Assembly (NCBI RefSeq): GCF_030704535.1
Contig: NC_081820.1
Coordinates: forward strand, 1,741,001 to 1,805,000
Source of the DNA: Vitis vinifera
Lineage: Eukaryota; Streptophyta; Magnoliopsida; Vitales; Vitaceae
Direction of reading: 5' to 3'
Length of the DNA stretch: 64,000 nt
In this document: positions 37,196 through 48,289 of the stretch, in pieces
Numbering within the stretch: position 1 is the stretch's first letter
Layout: each line of letters begins with the position of its first letter
The notes under the pieces: model-generated
Told to the model about the DNA's origin: nothing
Databases searched by the model: none
Seen by the model: only the letters and a program-made list of their open reading frames with translations
Made by a program: the position numbers and the translations under genes

Positions 37196-39565
37196 ATTGA
37201 TTTGGATATTGAGGGTACTAATGGCATATGGTGTTTTGGAACCTTCCAGGATGAGGACTTAGGTCAGTCGGCATGGGTACATCGCTTGGTAGTAGTTCAG
37301 CTCAGAGCACTCTTTATCTTGATTATGGTCATCATCAGAGTCATTTTCCATTTTGTTGAGTCCAGTTTTTAGTTTGTCAGAGTTGTTTTTGTTTTGTTGA
37401 GTCCTGTTTTTGGTTTTAGGGTCATTGTTTTTAGTTTCATGTTGAGAGCCCAGTTGTTTGTAGTCCTTTATCATTTCATACATGATGTACTCGTTGGTTC
37501 ATTTAGTGATATGGTATTTTATCTGAGTATTGTGACATTTTTCTCGGGAGTGAGTTTTACATATCTTGTGTTGATGCGTGTTATGCTTTCGATATGATAC
37601 ATTTTTCACTTACAGCACGATCACTTTGGCCTGACCTATCATGGAGGATATTGAGCCTATTTGACCTAGGATCAGGAGATCGACCTAGGGGATTTGAGAC
37701 TATGACCCATTTCACCTTCTGATTAGAGCAGTACCATATCCATATCCACACCTGACTCTGTGGACTTGATGACCTACCCATTTTGAGCTTGACATGACAC
37801 CACCCCTTGACACCATTACACGACTTTACTACCCTTGTTCGCCTTATCATGCTACAATACCATTGCCTATCCTTTCCATCATTTCATGGGTCTGACCAGG
37901 TAGTGTCTAAGATGGTTTGACCCGAGGCGAGCTTTACATGATGATAGATGGATCGTGATGAGAGAGTGGCTTGACTGCTTGATGATGTTGTTGAGGCAGA
38001 TGGATCGTCATGGAGCATCCAGATTTGAGCCATTGCACATGACTTCAGAGAGTCGGGATGATCAGAGGGTGATTTTATGAGATGATGGTGAGTGGCTTGA
38101 GATGATAGAGTGAGTTGATTTTCAGAGTACATTGACGGTTGTCATAGAGCATTAGTGGGAGCTTTCACACGATTTCAGAGGAGTCGCCATGACTATGTTG
38201 GATGGATGCCAGTCTTTAGTATTGGCCATGTGAGATCTTGAAAACACGATGTTCGAGGTTTTGGTCAAATGATGGGTGACCATCATTTCATGAGCCTATT
38301 TACTTTATCACCCTCACATATAGAATTACCCGTTGCTAGCCCTTTGAGCCTCACACGAGCACATAACCTTTTCTTTCATCACCTCATTTACCTATTACAC
38401 TGGGTTAGGGACCCTGTAGTGCTTGCATGCTATGTTTGGATACGTCATGAGTTCCAGACCTGACATACATATTCGGGTCTCATTCCTCACTCTTCATTGT
38501 GATATTTTCCACTTGGACATCATTTCATCACTATTTTTCGATATCACATACCACCACTTGTGATATTCGTTCTCTGTCTTTTCCTTTCCTCATTGATTAC
38601 TCGACATTATCCTTGTTTTACCTTGAGTGGTAGTTTTTCACACGTCACTGCATGGAGGATTGTCACATTCTTTCCTATCATTCACCCCATGGGCAGTGGT
38701 TCAGAGATGTTATTTTGAGAGGTTGTCTTGTTAGTGAGGATTCATGTTACATTCGTATGTGGAGAGGGTTTGATCTTTTGGCTATCTATTTCATGGGAGA
38801 TCATTCATTATTGATCAGAGTATGCAAAAAAAAAAAAAAAAAAAAAAAGGATAGCGCATTGTTCATTTTATTATTTTCCATTGGGCATGTGTATGGACAT
38901 GCTAGTTTGCTTCATTGGGTTCATGTGTTAGAGAGAGTTCGTATGAGAGCTTCTTTTTGAGATTCCATCTTGGTATATTTTAGGTGAGAGTATGAGTCGC
39001 TCATTCAATTTTTGTGAGAGAGGCGAATGACCTTTCTTCAGTATCTCTGGATCCTTACTCTATCCATCATTCCGTCTATTTCAGATGTGACTACTTTCCA
39101 TGCTTTGATGCAGGGTGACCATCACTCACTTTTCTATCTCTTCGCCTCCTTTCATCTTTATTTTATCCCTCCGTTTCATTCCACTTCATCTTATCTCATT
39201 CTATTCTCATTTTGTTTGATGTTTGACATGGGTTCAGCATCCACACTTTATTCTTGCTTATTCGATGTGTCCATTCATTTATCATCACTTTTCGTGTGGG
39301 GACCTCTAGGTCCGAGACTCATGACGTTTTCTATGCATTGCATGTCATGCACGAGGGATATGGGGATTATATCATTGGGATTTTTGAGCCTAGTTTCCTT
39401 TCGTTTCTTTCACGCTATTACCTTGGCCTACGTTACGTCCCGTGTCTGAAGACCACCCTGAGGCCATTACTTCACATTGTGTTTGATGGCTCACACATGG
39501 GCAATACTCGAGCTTGGTCGGTGATTATCTCTCGGAGCATGATGGATGTGGAATTGAGATGATGA
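37196..39565 (+). other. Non-coding internal region of the gypsy element
   Basis: This is the place where pol would be expected. Only short, unrelated ORFs are present and no RT or integrase motif was found. A poly-A run lies at 38826-38848. Part of this stretch (about 37900-38345) is repeated in diverged form at 43870-44215. Confidence 0.6.
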
Positions 39566-40260
39566 TTTACACTGGGGCATACCCCTCTTATCGGTGATGG
39601 ACTTTTAGAGGCGACGTTATCTACACTGGGGCATACCCCGCTCATCGATGACGTTTTCTTTCGGGATGGTGCCTTGCACTGAGGCATAGTCAGTTCGCTT
39701 CTTCACTTGGATTACGATGGATTAGGAGTTGTGGGATGACCCTATACTGGGGCATAGCCATTTCAGAGAGAGTTTTTATTGGAGATACAATCACTCTACT
39801 CGATACGCTGCATTGGAACACACTTTACTCATTGATGGTTGATTTTTGAGATGACGATTTATTTGAGGCGTAGCCCTCTCATTGGTGATAGACTTTGATT
39901 GTTCATTGGGGCATAGTCATTTCAGTTGGTTTATACTGGGGCATAGCCACCACATTCACATTCATGGAGCCCGGGGATTCTGATTCATATGGATTACGTT
40001 GAGATGTTTCCGTTTTGGCACCAGGAGTGGAGGTTGATTGATTTGTTGACTTGGATACACTACTTTACACTGGGGCATAGCTAGAATGGAGAGTATTTTT
40101 CATTAGAGCATAGTCACCCTATTGGATCCTTTACACTGGGGCATGTCCATCTTTTGGAGGGAGATTAGATTGTTTCTTTACATTGGAGCATCTACCGAGT
40201 GGTATGGAGATCATTGGATTATTTCATGTTGTCCTCATTACATGTTGGGGCATAGCCACA
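39566..40260 (+). repeat. Irregular repeats of CTGGGGCATA in the gypsy element
   Basis: The phrase ACACTGGGGCATAGCC or a close variant recurs roughly a dozen times at irregular 40-100 bp spacing, for example near 39571, 39622, 39747, 39938, 40071 and 40134. The surrounding sequence is partly shared (TGATGG..TT...GAGATGACG). Confidence 0.7.
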
Positions 40261-40869
40261 TAGTCGGATGTTTTGATATCGAGATTTGACTGTTTGTGAT
40301 TGCTGCTTTCGATGGGTTTTGGAGCTATCGACACCTCGGGTTTAGTCTTCTCGACATACTTGGGTGATCTCAGATATCTCCCTACCTTTCATTTCATACT
40401 CAGACATTTCACCCTTGATGCTTTCATACTTTCTATATTACCAGAGCCTGATCATCACCTTATTTTATCCTACACATCCCACCGTGACACATGACCTCAC
40501 CCCTATCTCGATTAGGAGGAGATGTAGATCAGTCCTCGATCATCTTGGTTGTGTTTTCATACATTCTTTTGGACTTTAGGTTCAACATCTTCCATGATAG
40601 TAGGGCTTGACAGATTGTTGATTTATTAGTGACGATGTTTTCACTTTGACAGTTGGCATGTTGAGTGTTGTTTTGCTTGCTCTTTTCATTTTGAGCACTG
40701 GTCGTCATTATTGTTATTATTCATCACTTAGTTTTGTAGTGTCAGCATGGTGTCACGATACATGGTCCTGTTTGGCATTACCTATTTGAGGTTGGACATT
40801 TTCATTATATGATGGATGAGCATATTTCAGAGTACAGTAGTTTTGAGGCATTTTGCATCTCTATCTATT

Positions 40870-41165
40870 CATCATTGCATATTGGGGCATACCCCCTCTC
40901 TGGGAGCATTAAACCTTCCACAGGTTTCATTCACTTTTGATCTAGTTGTCGACCCTGAGAGTTGCATATCGGGGCATACCCTCCTTCTCCGAGATCATCG
41001 GACCTTCCATAGGCTTCACTCACCTTTGATCTAGTTGTTGACCCCTTCGAGTTGTCATACTAGGGCATACCCTCCTTCCCTAGGATCATTGGACCTTTCA
41101 CAGGCTTCATTATCTTTCGACCTAGTTGTCGATCCTCATGAGTTGTCATACTGGGGCATATCACC
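40870..41165 (+). repeat. 90-bp tandem repeat in the gypsy element
   Basis: GGGGCATACCC-type landmarks occur at 40884, 40971, 41062 and 41153, a period of 87-91 bp. The units share ATCATTGGACCTTTCACAGG and GATCTAGTTGTCGACCC-like blocks. Confidence 0.8.
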
Positions 41166-41266
41166 TCCGGCCGAGTTTGCTTGCATCATTATCTGAGTCA
41201 TCCTTTGGTTTTGGGTCACTTGATCAGGTCAGTCATCTTCTTTTCATGACAATTCAGTTTTTGGGA

Positions 41267-41850
41267 CCGTACCTATATCGATCGGTCATCATCTTGTCAG
41301 TTTGACTTTGAGTTTTCGAGTCGGGGCCGCACCTATATCGATCGGCCATCTCCTTGTCATGTCAGTTCGGTTTATAGGACCGCACCTATATCGATCGGTC
41401 ATTATCGTGTCAGTTTGAGTCGGGGCCGCACCTATATTGATCGGCCATCTTCCTATCAGTTCAGTTTCTGGGACCGCACCTATATCGATCGGTCATTATC
41501 ATGTCAGTTTGAGTTGGGGCCGCACTTATATCGATCGACCATCTTCCTATCAGTTCAGTTTCTGGGACTGCACCTATATCGATCGGTCATTATCGTGTCA
41601 GTTTGAGTCGGGGCCGCACCTATATCAATCGACCATCTCCTTGTCATGTCAGTTCAGTTTCTGGGACCGCACCTATATCGATCGGTCATTATCGTGTCAG
41701 TTTGAGTTGGGGCCTCACCTATATCGATCGACCATCTCCTTGTCATGCTAGTTCAGTTTGAGTCGGGGCTGCACCCATATCGATCGGCCATTTTCCCATC
41801 AGTTTGCATTTAGTTTGAGTCGGGACCGCACCCATATAGATCGGTCATTC
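41267..41850 (+). repeat. 46/48-bp repeats of CCGCACCTATATCGATCGG in the gypsy element
   Basis: About twelve copies of CCGCACCTATATCGATCGGYC start at 41267, 41327, 41380, 41426, 41474, 41520, 41568, 41614, 41667, 41713, 41769 and 41826. In the centre, spacings alternate 46 and 48 bp, giving 94-bp higher-order units. Two spacer types alternate, CAGTTCAGTTTCTGGGA and CAGTTTGAGTCGGGG. Confidence 0.85.
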
Positions 41851-42370
41851 AGTCTTCCTATCAGGTTAGTTCGACGTCCAGGTCTTTGTTTCAGTATGAC
41901 ATTCAGGGTCACAGCTCCTAACACTCATATTCACTGGCATTGCACGTCTCACCTTCATGGATTTGCACTTATTCTCGTTCTCCTCACCTTGTTACCTTAT
42001 GCTTATCGTTTCATCATTGCTCTTCTAGGCTTCCCTTCCCATTGCACATGACATAGTTCTTTGAGTCCGTGACGCATATTTCGATCATGTTGTTGGGCAC
42101 CCTACACTTGGCATTCTCGTATAGTTCACATAAGGCAGTCTCCTTCAGGCACATTCTTTCTTGTACTCCAAGGTGGTTCGACCGTTACTCATCTTGGACA
42201 TCGATTTTCAAGTCATTTTTGGAGATGTCTTAGAGGGAGCTTGGATCCCTAGTGTGGCTGTAGAGGCATTTTGAGACATCATTTTGTTTTAGGATCAGAG
42301 CCTTTGTGTTAGTCTGTCAACCTAAGCAAATTCGTGTTTTGCTAGTGTCCTTGTGGGGGTCTCCTTTGTT

Positions 42371-42461
42371 CTTCGGTAGAGTTCACTTCATTCCACTCAC
42401 TATTCACACTTGCTTTTCACTCTAGTGTTCATGTTCCTTACACTTGTGAACTCTACCGAAG
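42371..42461 (+). other. 16-bp perfect hairpin stem just before the 3' LTR
   Basis: CTTCGGTAGAGTTCAC (42371-42386) is the exact reverse complement of GTGAACTCTACCGAAG (42446-42461). The loop is about 59 nt. The 3' arm runs directly into the purine-rich tract that primes plus-strand synthesis beside the 3' LTR. This could be an RNA structure of the genomic transcript. Confidence 0.8.
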
Positions 42462-42472
42462 AGGGGCATATT

Positions 42473-43443
42473 TGTAGACCCCCATTTTGGAGAGCTGTCA
42501 TTCTTCTCACGTTTCCTTTCTTGCAGCTAGCTGTGGCCAAGTGTCACCATCTTGCATAGCTACGTGTCATCCTGCTACTTTTCTCATCCCCTGTTTTTTT
42601 TTAAAAAGAGTTTTCCCAAACTCTATCTTGTAAATAACTTTTCAAATTTCCAGTCTTCAAATAATTCCAACTTCCATATTTTTCTTCATTCTTAGAGCAT
42701 TTTCTTTAGGTTACCAAGATCTCATTTTCAATAAAATTTTGCCGCCACTTTCTTCTCGGTAAGCAATTTTAACAATTTTCATGATTTTAAAATGTTTTAA
42801 AATAAACATGAGTTTAAATTCCGTAATTCCAATTAATGAAATTTACGAAATTAATTCATACAAAAGTAAAGCGAGCTTTGGTGGGGGCCCGACATATGAG
42901 ATTCTATGATCGATTGATTGGTTGATTTGATTGCTATTCATATCTGATTTATTCTACTTTATGACATGCTCGAAATTATTCCTTAATTGTGCACTAACCT
43001 CACTTCTTGATAGCACATTGGGGATCGTTGCCCAGGTACATATCTACTCACATTCTAGTCATTTTCTATGTATGCTCTGACTCTCATACGTGCATGATCA
43101 TTTTGGGTATTCATTGATTTATTCATCAATTGTCATGATTGCTTCATTTTATTAGTAGAGACCCGACTTTAGGGACTTAGAGGGGTGCTACGGTCTTTAC
43201 CGTACCTTCCCGATAAGTAACCTGACCTCCGAACTCGATCCGGTTTTTCGTAAATCACCTTTCTAAATAAGGAGTCACACTTAGGATTTTTCTTTCTTAT
43301 TTTATTTACTCTTTTAAAAATAAAACAAAAATAAGTGGCGACTCCAAGTCATTTTCAAACAATAAATAAAATCAATTTTTTCAAATAAAAATCGAACTCG
43401 CCATCGAGTGGGAAACGCATTGAGCCGAAATGTGAGGTCTACA
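42473..43443 (+). repeat. Right (3') LTR of the gypsy element
   Basis: 971 bp, beginning TGTAGACCCCCATTTTGG after the purine-rich tract GAAGAGGGGCATATT and ending GAGGTCTACA. Its 3' half is homologous to the 3' end of the solo LTR at about 7330-7823. Confidence 0.88.
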
Positions 43444-43448
43444 ATGAT

Positions 43449-43869
43449 TTTATTAATTTCTTTTTAAAAGGCTTTTTTTGCATTTTTTTTATAAAGAAAA
43501 CTTTGAAAATATTAAATTGAGGTTTTTTGACTTTTTCCATTTTTTGAGCAAAAATATCATCCAAATGTGTTTACTTTGAACGCGAAAACATAAAATAGTC
43601 CAAACAAGCACACCTTAATTTTTAATAATTAGTAATGATTTGTAACTCTTTAAAGATATTATGATTGTGAAATAATTTATATTAAATTTGAAAGTTTATA
43701 TATATATATATATTATTAAAAAAGATAGTTTGTTGAACATTTATCTAAAGATAAAATTATTTAGATATTTTAAAATTAATTATCACCTCTTGCTATCGCA
43801 TCCTTATATACCTATGTGTTCTAGCTTTGTACAATACCGTTATCTATTCTTTTCGTCATTTTCCAATTT
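43449..43869. other. AT-rich spacer, nothing recognised
   Basis: AT-rich DNA right of the gypsy TSD, with a short (TA)n run near 43698. No gene is seen. Confidence 0.4.
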
Positions 43870-44345
43870 GACGAAGAAGAGTTTGAACCCAAGGCGTGTC
43901 TTGACATGACGAGCAGTGGCTTATGATGAGCAAGTTTAGTTATTTGCATGATGAGATTATTGAGAATTGTATGGTTGAGAGGATCATCTTTTGAAGTTAT
44001 AGGGAGTATATGAAGCGGGGCCTTTTACATGATTCTAGAGATTTGGTATGATTATATTTGGATGGATACCGACTTTTAGTACCAATTATGTGAGACAGTT
44101 TGAGAGCACAAAGTTTGAGGTTATGATCATAAGCAATGTGATCATTATTTCATGAACTTATTTGCTTTATCCTTCTTGCACATAGTCTCACTCTTTGCTG
44201 GTCAATTGAGTCATACTGTGGACCTCACATTTCGATTCATGTGTTTTCACTCGATGACGAATTCGTTTTTATTTAAAAATAATTTATTTTTTTATTATTT
44301 TTTTTATAGAAAATGACTTGAAGTCCCAATTTATTTTGGTTTATT
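43870..44345 (+). mobile_element. Second, decayed fragment of the same gypsy family
   Basis: 43870-44215 resembles 37900-38345 of the large element (shared GGATGGATRCCRRCTTTTAGTA, ATCATTWTTTCATGARC and TTTGCTTTATCCTTCT-like blocks). It abuts TGTGGACCTCACATTTCG at 44218, which matches the inverted LTR end at 32838. That LTR piece runs about 125 bp before breaking off. There is no second LTR or TSD. Confidence 0.65.
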
Positions 44346-45059
44346 TTTAATACAAAATTTAAAATCTTATTTTAATAATTATTTTTGAACTACTCATGTG
44401 TCATATCTGTTTTCTATGCTAAATTTTTTACGAAAGATTTGACCTTGATGAGACATCAATGCCCAAATTTTAGGGTTAAGACTTGGGTTCATCTGGTCTG
44501 GAAATTCCTTCTCCAAGGAAGACTTCAAAGCTAAATAATACAACAAACAAAGGTTACATCCAAAGAAAAATCTAATAAGAGGAAGCTAGCAGTTGTAAAG
44601 TTTGCCTTGTATTCGTCCATTCTAAGGGGATTAGTTGGAGGGGATTTTAAAATATTTTCTTAAAAAAAAAAAAAAAGAGTCTCTTTGACATAGTGAAGAT
44701 GTTTCAAGACATCAAATGACTTTAGAAGCAAACCACCAAAAGTGAAGTCTACTTTGTGGTACCACATGGAAAATCAACATTGAATGTCAAAGCCTTGTAT
44801 AAAAAAAAAATGTGACACCTAATTTCAAAGCGTTGTGTCAAACCTGCATGGTCCCCATACACTTAATTAGATGTAGATTTCATCAACCTTCTTCTCGATC
44901 AGATTTGCCTTCTGCTCAGAATCTTCCCCGAAACAGACCCAACGCGCAAATGAAGATGACTAAACAGAAGTGACCAGCCTTAATTTTATTCATCAGTTAT
45001 ATAATCGCCTTCTCAATTTCCTACTTCATCTTCCCCAAACCCTTCTGCACAGGGACCAG
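44346..45059. other. Intergenic DNA and promoter region of the kinase gene
   Basis: No gene is seen. The stretch includes the second copy of the 43-bp phrase found at 32275. The last ~200 bp are the likely kinase promoter and leader, with a TTATATAA box near 44996. Confidence 0.4.
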
Positions 45060-46627
45060 ATGACTCGATCTTTCAAGACGGCAGATGAAATTTGGTTCTT
45101 TTCTCCATCCTCTCTCTCTTCTGATGAAGTTGCTAATGCATTCAATTCAATACAGCAGTCTGGCAATCCATCCGAAGATGTATTCAACTCGTTCCAGAAG
45201 TCGGTTGATTCGACTTTCAAATGGACTGTCGTGGCTTCAATCTGTAAGATCCAAAACCAAACAGAATTTCCAGTAAATTTTCGAAGTGGAATGATATTGA
45301 TATTAACTAACTTATCATTGTTCTCCAAACTCCAGTTTCTTCTGTAGTGGTCGTTGTTGCCGTGGTTGCTGTAGTGCTGGCGCTCATAGACTGTTTGAAG
45401 AAGACGGGAACGGCGATTCCAAAGTTTGCTCGAATATCAAGTAAAGACGATGATGAACCTTTCAATAAAACTTCCATGGAAGATACACAGAAGGTACAAG
45501 ACGCAGTGCCATCAGGTTACCCCATAATTTCAGACTCACAGCTCAAAACAGGCACCATGGAGATATTCCTTAGTGAAATGGAACGAGAGAAGCCCACCAG
45601 GTTTTCACCTCAGCAGCTTGCTAGATTCACTTCTGACTTCTCCATGGTACTGGGATCTGGAGGTTTTGGAGTCGTCTACAAAGGGGAGTTCCCAAATGGT
45701 CTGCCGGTGGCCGTCAAAGTGATCAACAGCAATTCGGAGAAGAAGGTTGCAGAGCAGTTCATGGCGGAGGTAGCCTCCATTGGAAGAACGTACCATATCA
45801 ACCTGGTCAGGCTCTATGGCTTCTGCTTCGACCCCACCATGCGAGCTCTCGTCTACGAGTATGTGGAGAATGGTTCCCTGGACAGGCTCTTGTTCGGTGA
45901 GAACAAGGCAACTAATGATCAATGGGGAAAGTTTGAAGAAATTGCAGTCGGGACAGCGAAAGGAATCGCATACCTCCATGAAGAGTGTCGGCAGAGAATC
46001 ATCCACTACGATATAAAACCTGCAAATGTTCTTCTCGATGCAGTTTTCTCTCCAAAATTGGCAGATTTCGGACTAGCAAAGCTCTGTAACAGGGACAGCA
46101 CCCAGGTCCCCGTGACGGGCTTTCGAGGGACGCCGGGATACGCCGCACCGGAGCTCTGGAAGCCGTATCCGGTCACCTGCAAGTGTGACGTGTACAGCTT
46201 TGGTATGCTTCTATTCGAAATGGTCGGACGGAGAAGAAACCATGACGCTAGTCTGAGCGAGACCCGACAATGGCTTCCAAGATGGACGTGGGAAATGTTT
46301 GAGAAGAATGAATTACCAGAGATGCTGTCACTTTGTGGGATCAAAGAAACTAACATAGAGAAAGCAGGGAGAATGTGCATGGTGGCTATGTGGTGTGTTC
46401 AGTATTTACCTGAAGCAAGGCCTACAATGGGGAAGGTGGTGAAGATGCTGGAGGGGGAGACTGAGATTCCCCCACCTCCATATCCATTTCAACGTTCTAT
46501 GCCAAATTTGGTGTCATCAAGTGGAAATAGTGAAGACACAGATCCTTCAGAATCTACTAGGGAAACATCAGAGCCATCTTATGCTGCTCCTGGGGAAGGA
46601 GTATTGGAGATAGAGATAGTCAGCTAG
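45060..46627 (+). CDS. LRK10L/PR5K-type receptor-like kinase, short ectodomain, non-RD
   Basis: Two exons, 45060-45243 and 45336-46627, encode 491 aa. The N-terminal ~60 aa (from MTRSFKTADEIWFFSPSSLS) have no signal peptide that I recognise and no WAK or thaumatin ectodomain. A Val/Ala-rich membrane segment follows at about 63-82. The kinase domain has a Gly loop GSGGFGVVYKG (168-178), the VAVK lysine (189), IIHYDIKPANVLL at the catalytic loop, DFG (305-307) and an APE-type motif (332-334). HYD in place of HRD makes it a non-RD kinase, a class often tied to immune receptors. The domain resembles plant LRK10-like/rust-resistance-kinase-like and PR5K proteins. It is probably a plasma-membrane Ser/Thr kinase. 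The start was chosen as the first in-frame ATG; a stop lies upstream. Confidence 0.85.
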
Positions 46628-47063
46628 TTCATCATCAAAACATTGTTGTTCATTTCTAGAGTTACAATATTTTTCTCTTATTCAATGGAAATCCAGTCTT
46701 AAATTTCATTGCTTTACCCGATGTATAAGAAAAAATCTCCATATATATTATGCATGGAGTATGAAGCATAACACCAATTTCATGAAATATCATACCATAT
46801 GAAGCATTGAATGGTAGGAGTTGGGAAAAGTTGAATTTAACCTATAGTTTTATTAAAAATTAAATCTAGAAATATAAATTTTTAAAATTTGATTTTTAGT
46901 TCTATATTCTAGGCATATATACTCACATGTATTATTGTTAATACTTTACATAAAAAGTTTTATTTACCAATCACCGCCAAGTTTAATATCAATATTCAAA
47001 TCGTTCAAAAATGTGAAACTTGCTCAATTTTCAAAATAGTTTTTGAAAATAATAATATAGGTC

Positions 47064-47448
47064 ATGTTTGGTAACTGTTTTTGAAAATAATTTTAAAAAA
47101 TAGTTTTTGAGAACAATTTTTGAAAACCGTTCTCTAATATTTTGTAGAACAAAAAGTTTATTTGGGAAACTAAAATGTTTTTAATCTATTTTTAAATATG
47201 TTTTAAAAATAATTTTTATATTTAAAACTTTATTTTTAATTATTATATATGTTTGTATAATTATTTTTTAAAAAACAAGTGAAAATAACTGAAACAACTA
47301 AAAGATATCATCTAAAAACATCCCACTTTATGTTCTTAAGAACAAAAAACAGAAAACATTTTTTTTTAATATATTTGTGAAATGTGTTTTCCAATTTTTT
47401 TTTATTATAAAAAATAGAAAATTGTTCTCGAAAACAGTTGTCAAACAT
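47064..47448. repeat. Dispersed MITE-like element, copy 2
   Basis: 385 bp with imperfect ~21-bp inverted ends: ATGTTTGGTAACTGTTTTTG on the left and, reversed, ATGTTTGACAACTGTTTTCG on the right. It matches 13398-13702 in order and content. No confident TSD was found. Confidence 0.6.
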
Positions 47449-48289
47449 ATATTATTTTACCCCTCTCTCCATTTTATGATGAATTTCTATTTTTTTTTTT
47501 GTACATTTAAACAATTAATATGGGTGTATCATAGTATAAGTCAACATGGGTTGCCTGCATTTGAAGAAGGCAACCGCATCTTATTGGCAAAAACTGGCAC
47601 TTATCAAAGTTATGAGGGATGACAGATTTCAGAGACTTGGACTTACTACCCAAAATTGGTATCATTTGCTTTGCTTCTGTGAAACTGCCCCAATTAGAGG
47701 AAAAACGAACCCTTTAGAATTTTGAAATGCATAATGCAGTGGACTTGGACTCCCAAGTCTATGGTAGAAAAGTCGTATATATGCATGGCCTTGTTTCTAT
47801 CTTCTTATTGTCGATTGCCTTCACAATCTTTATCATAATATTTCTGTCCATATCCTTCCATGAAAAGATGAAAGACAGTGACCCACAATCAGAAACTCCC
47901 TTGCATTGTCTCTTATGCGTGTTTTTTCGCATCTACTCAACTTCTTTGATCAGAGTCTCTATTCAAACCCTCCTCAAATGTTAGCCCAAGGTATTCTCAT
48001 TGTACTTTGTCGAGGTCGTTGTCGCTCTCCCAATAGATGCATGCTATATACTTTGTACCTTCAACGGCTGCTTGAGTAGTCGATCACTGCCGCTGATACG
48101 GTACAACTCTTATATAAGACTTCACAAGTATAAAAAATGGTAATATAAAGATTAAATAATTTGAAAATGTATAAGTTTCTAATTAATTTTTCATAGTATA
48201 ATAAAAAAATCATTTTCCTTAATATGTTTTTTTTTTCCTTATTATTTTCCTTGAACCAAACATAACCTTAAGACTCACAGGTCAAAACA
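47449..48289. other. Spacer between kinase gene and pseudogene
   Basis: A 72-aa frame from the ATG at about 47766 contains a hydrophobic stretch (SIFLLSIAFTIFIIIFLSIS) that could be a membrane segment or signal anchor. It might be a relic of the N-terminal exon of the pseudogene next door. I do not recognise it as a gene. Confidence 0.35.

Larger units (their letters stand above)
32838..43443 (+). mobile_element. 10.6-kb gag-only gypsy-type retroelement with inverted LTRs and 5-bp TSD
   Basis: The element starts TGTAGACC, ends GGTCTACA, and is flanked by ATGAT at 32833-32837 and 43444-43448. The right LTR (42473-43443, + orientation) follows a purine-rich GAAGAGGGG tract, as a 3' LTR should. 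The left end is the same LTR reverse-complemented: its outward end is the U5 end, about 95% identical by eye over ~880 bp. Between them are a leader, a gag region with one internal stop, and about 5.3 kb without reverse transcriptase, integrase or protease but with three tandem-repeat blocks. No forward-oriented 5' LTR or primer-binding site is seen. It is therefore a non-autonomous, structurally aberrant element. Inverted LTRs inside one TSD are unexpected, and chance agreement of the 5-bp flanks is the main alternative. Confidence 0.72.

Noticed and set aside
41415-42051. ORFs of repeated HLYRSTI/RTYIDRS units
   Set aside because: Open frames arise from the 46/48-bp repeats of the gypsy element; there is no start context or family similarity.
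32838-43443. DNA transposon with long terminal inverted repeats
   Set aside because: The repeats are recognisably LTRs (TG...CA ends, purine tract next to the right copy), the TSD is 5 bp and the interior encodes retroviral-type gag, so a retroelement with inverted LTRs fits better.
45605-46380. Minus-strand ORFs of 124-133 aa
   Set aside because: Shadows of the kinase coding region on the opposite strand.
47727-47984. 85-aa ORF with a hydrophobic segment
   Set aside because: No recognised homology and no splice partners; mentioned only as a possible relic of the pseudogene N-terminus.
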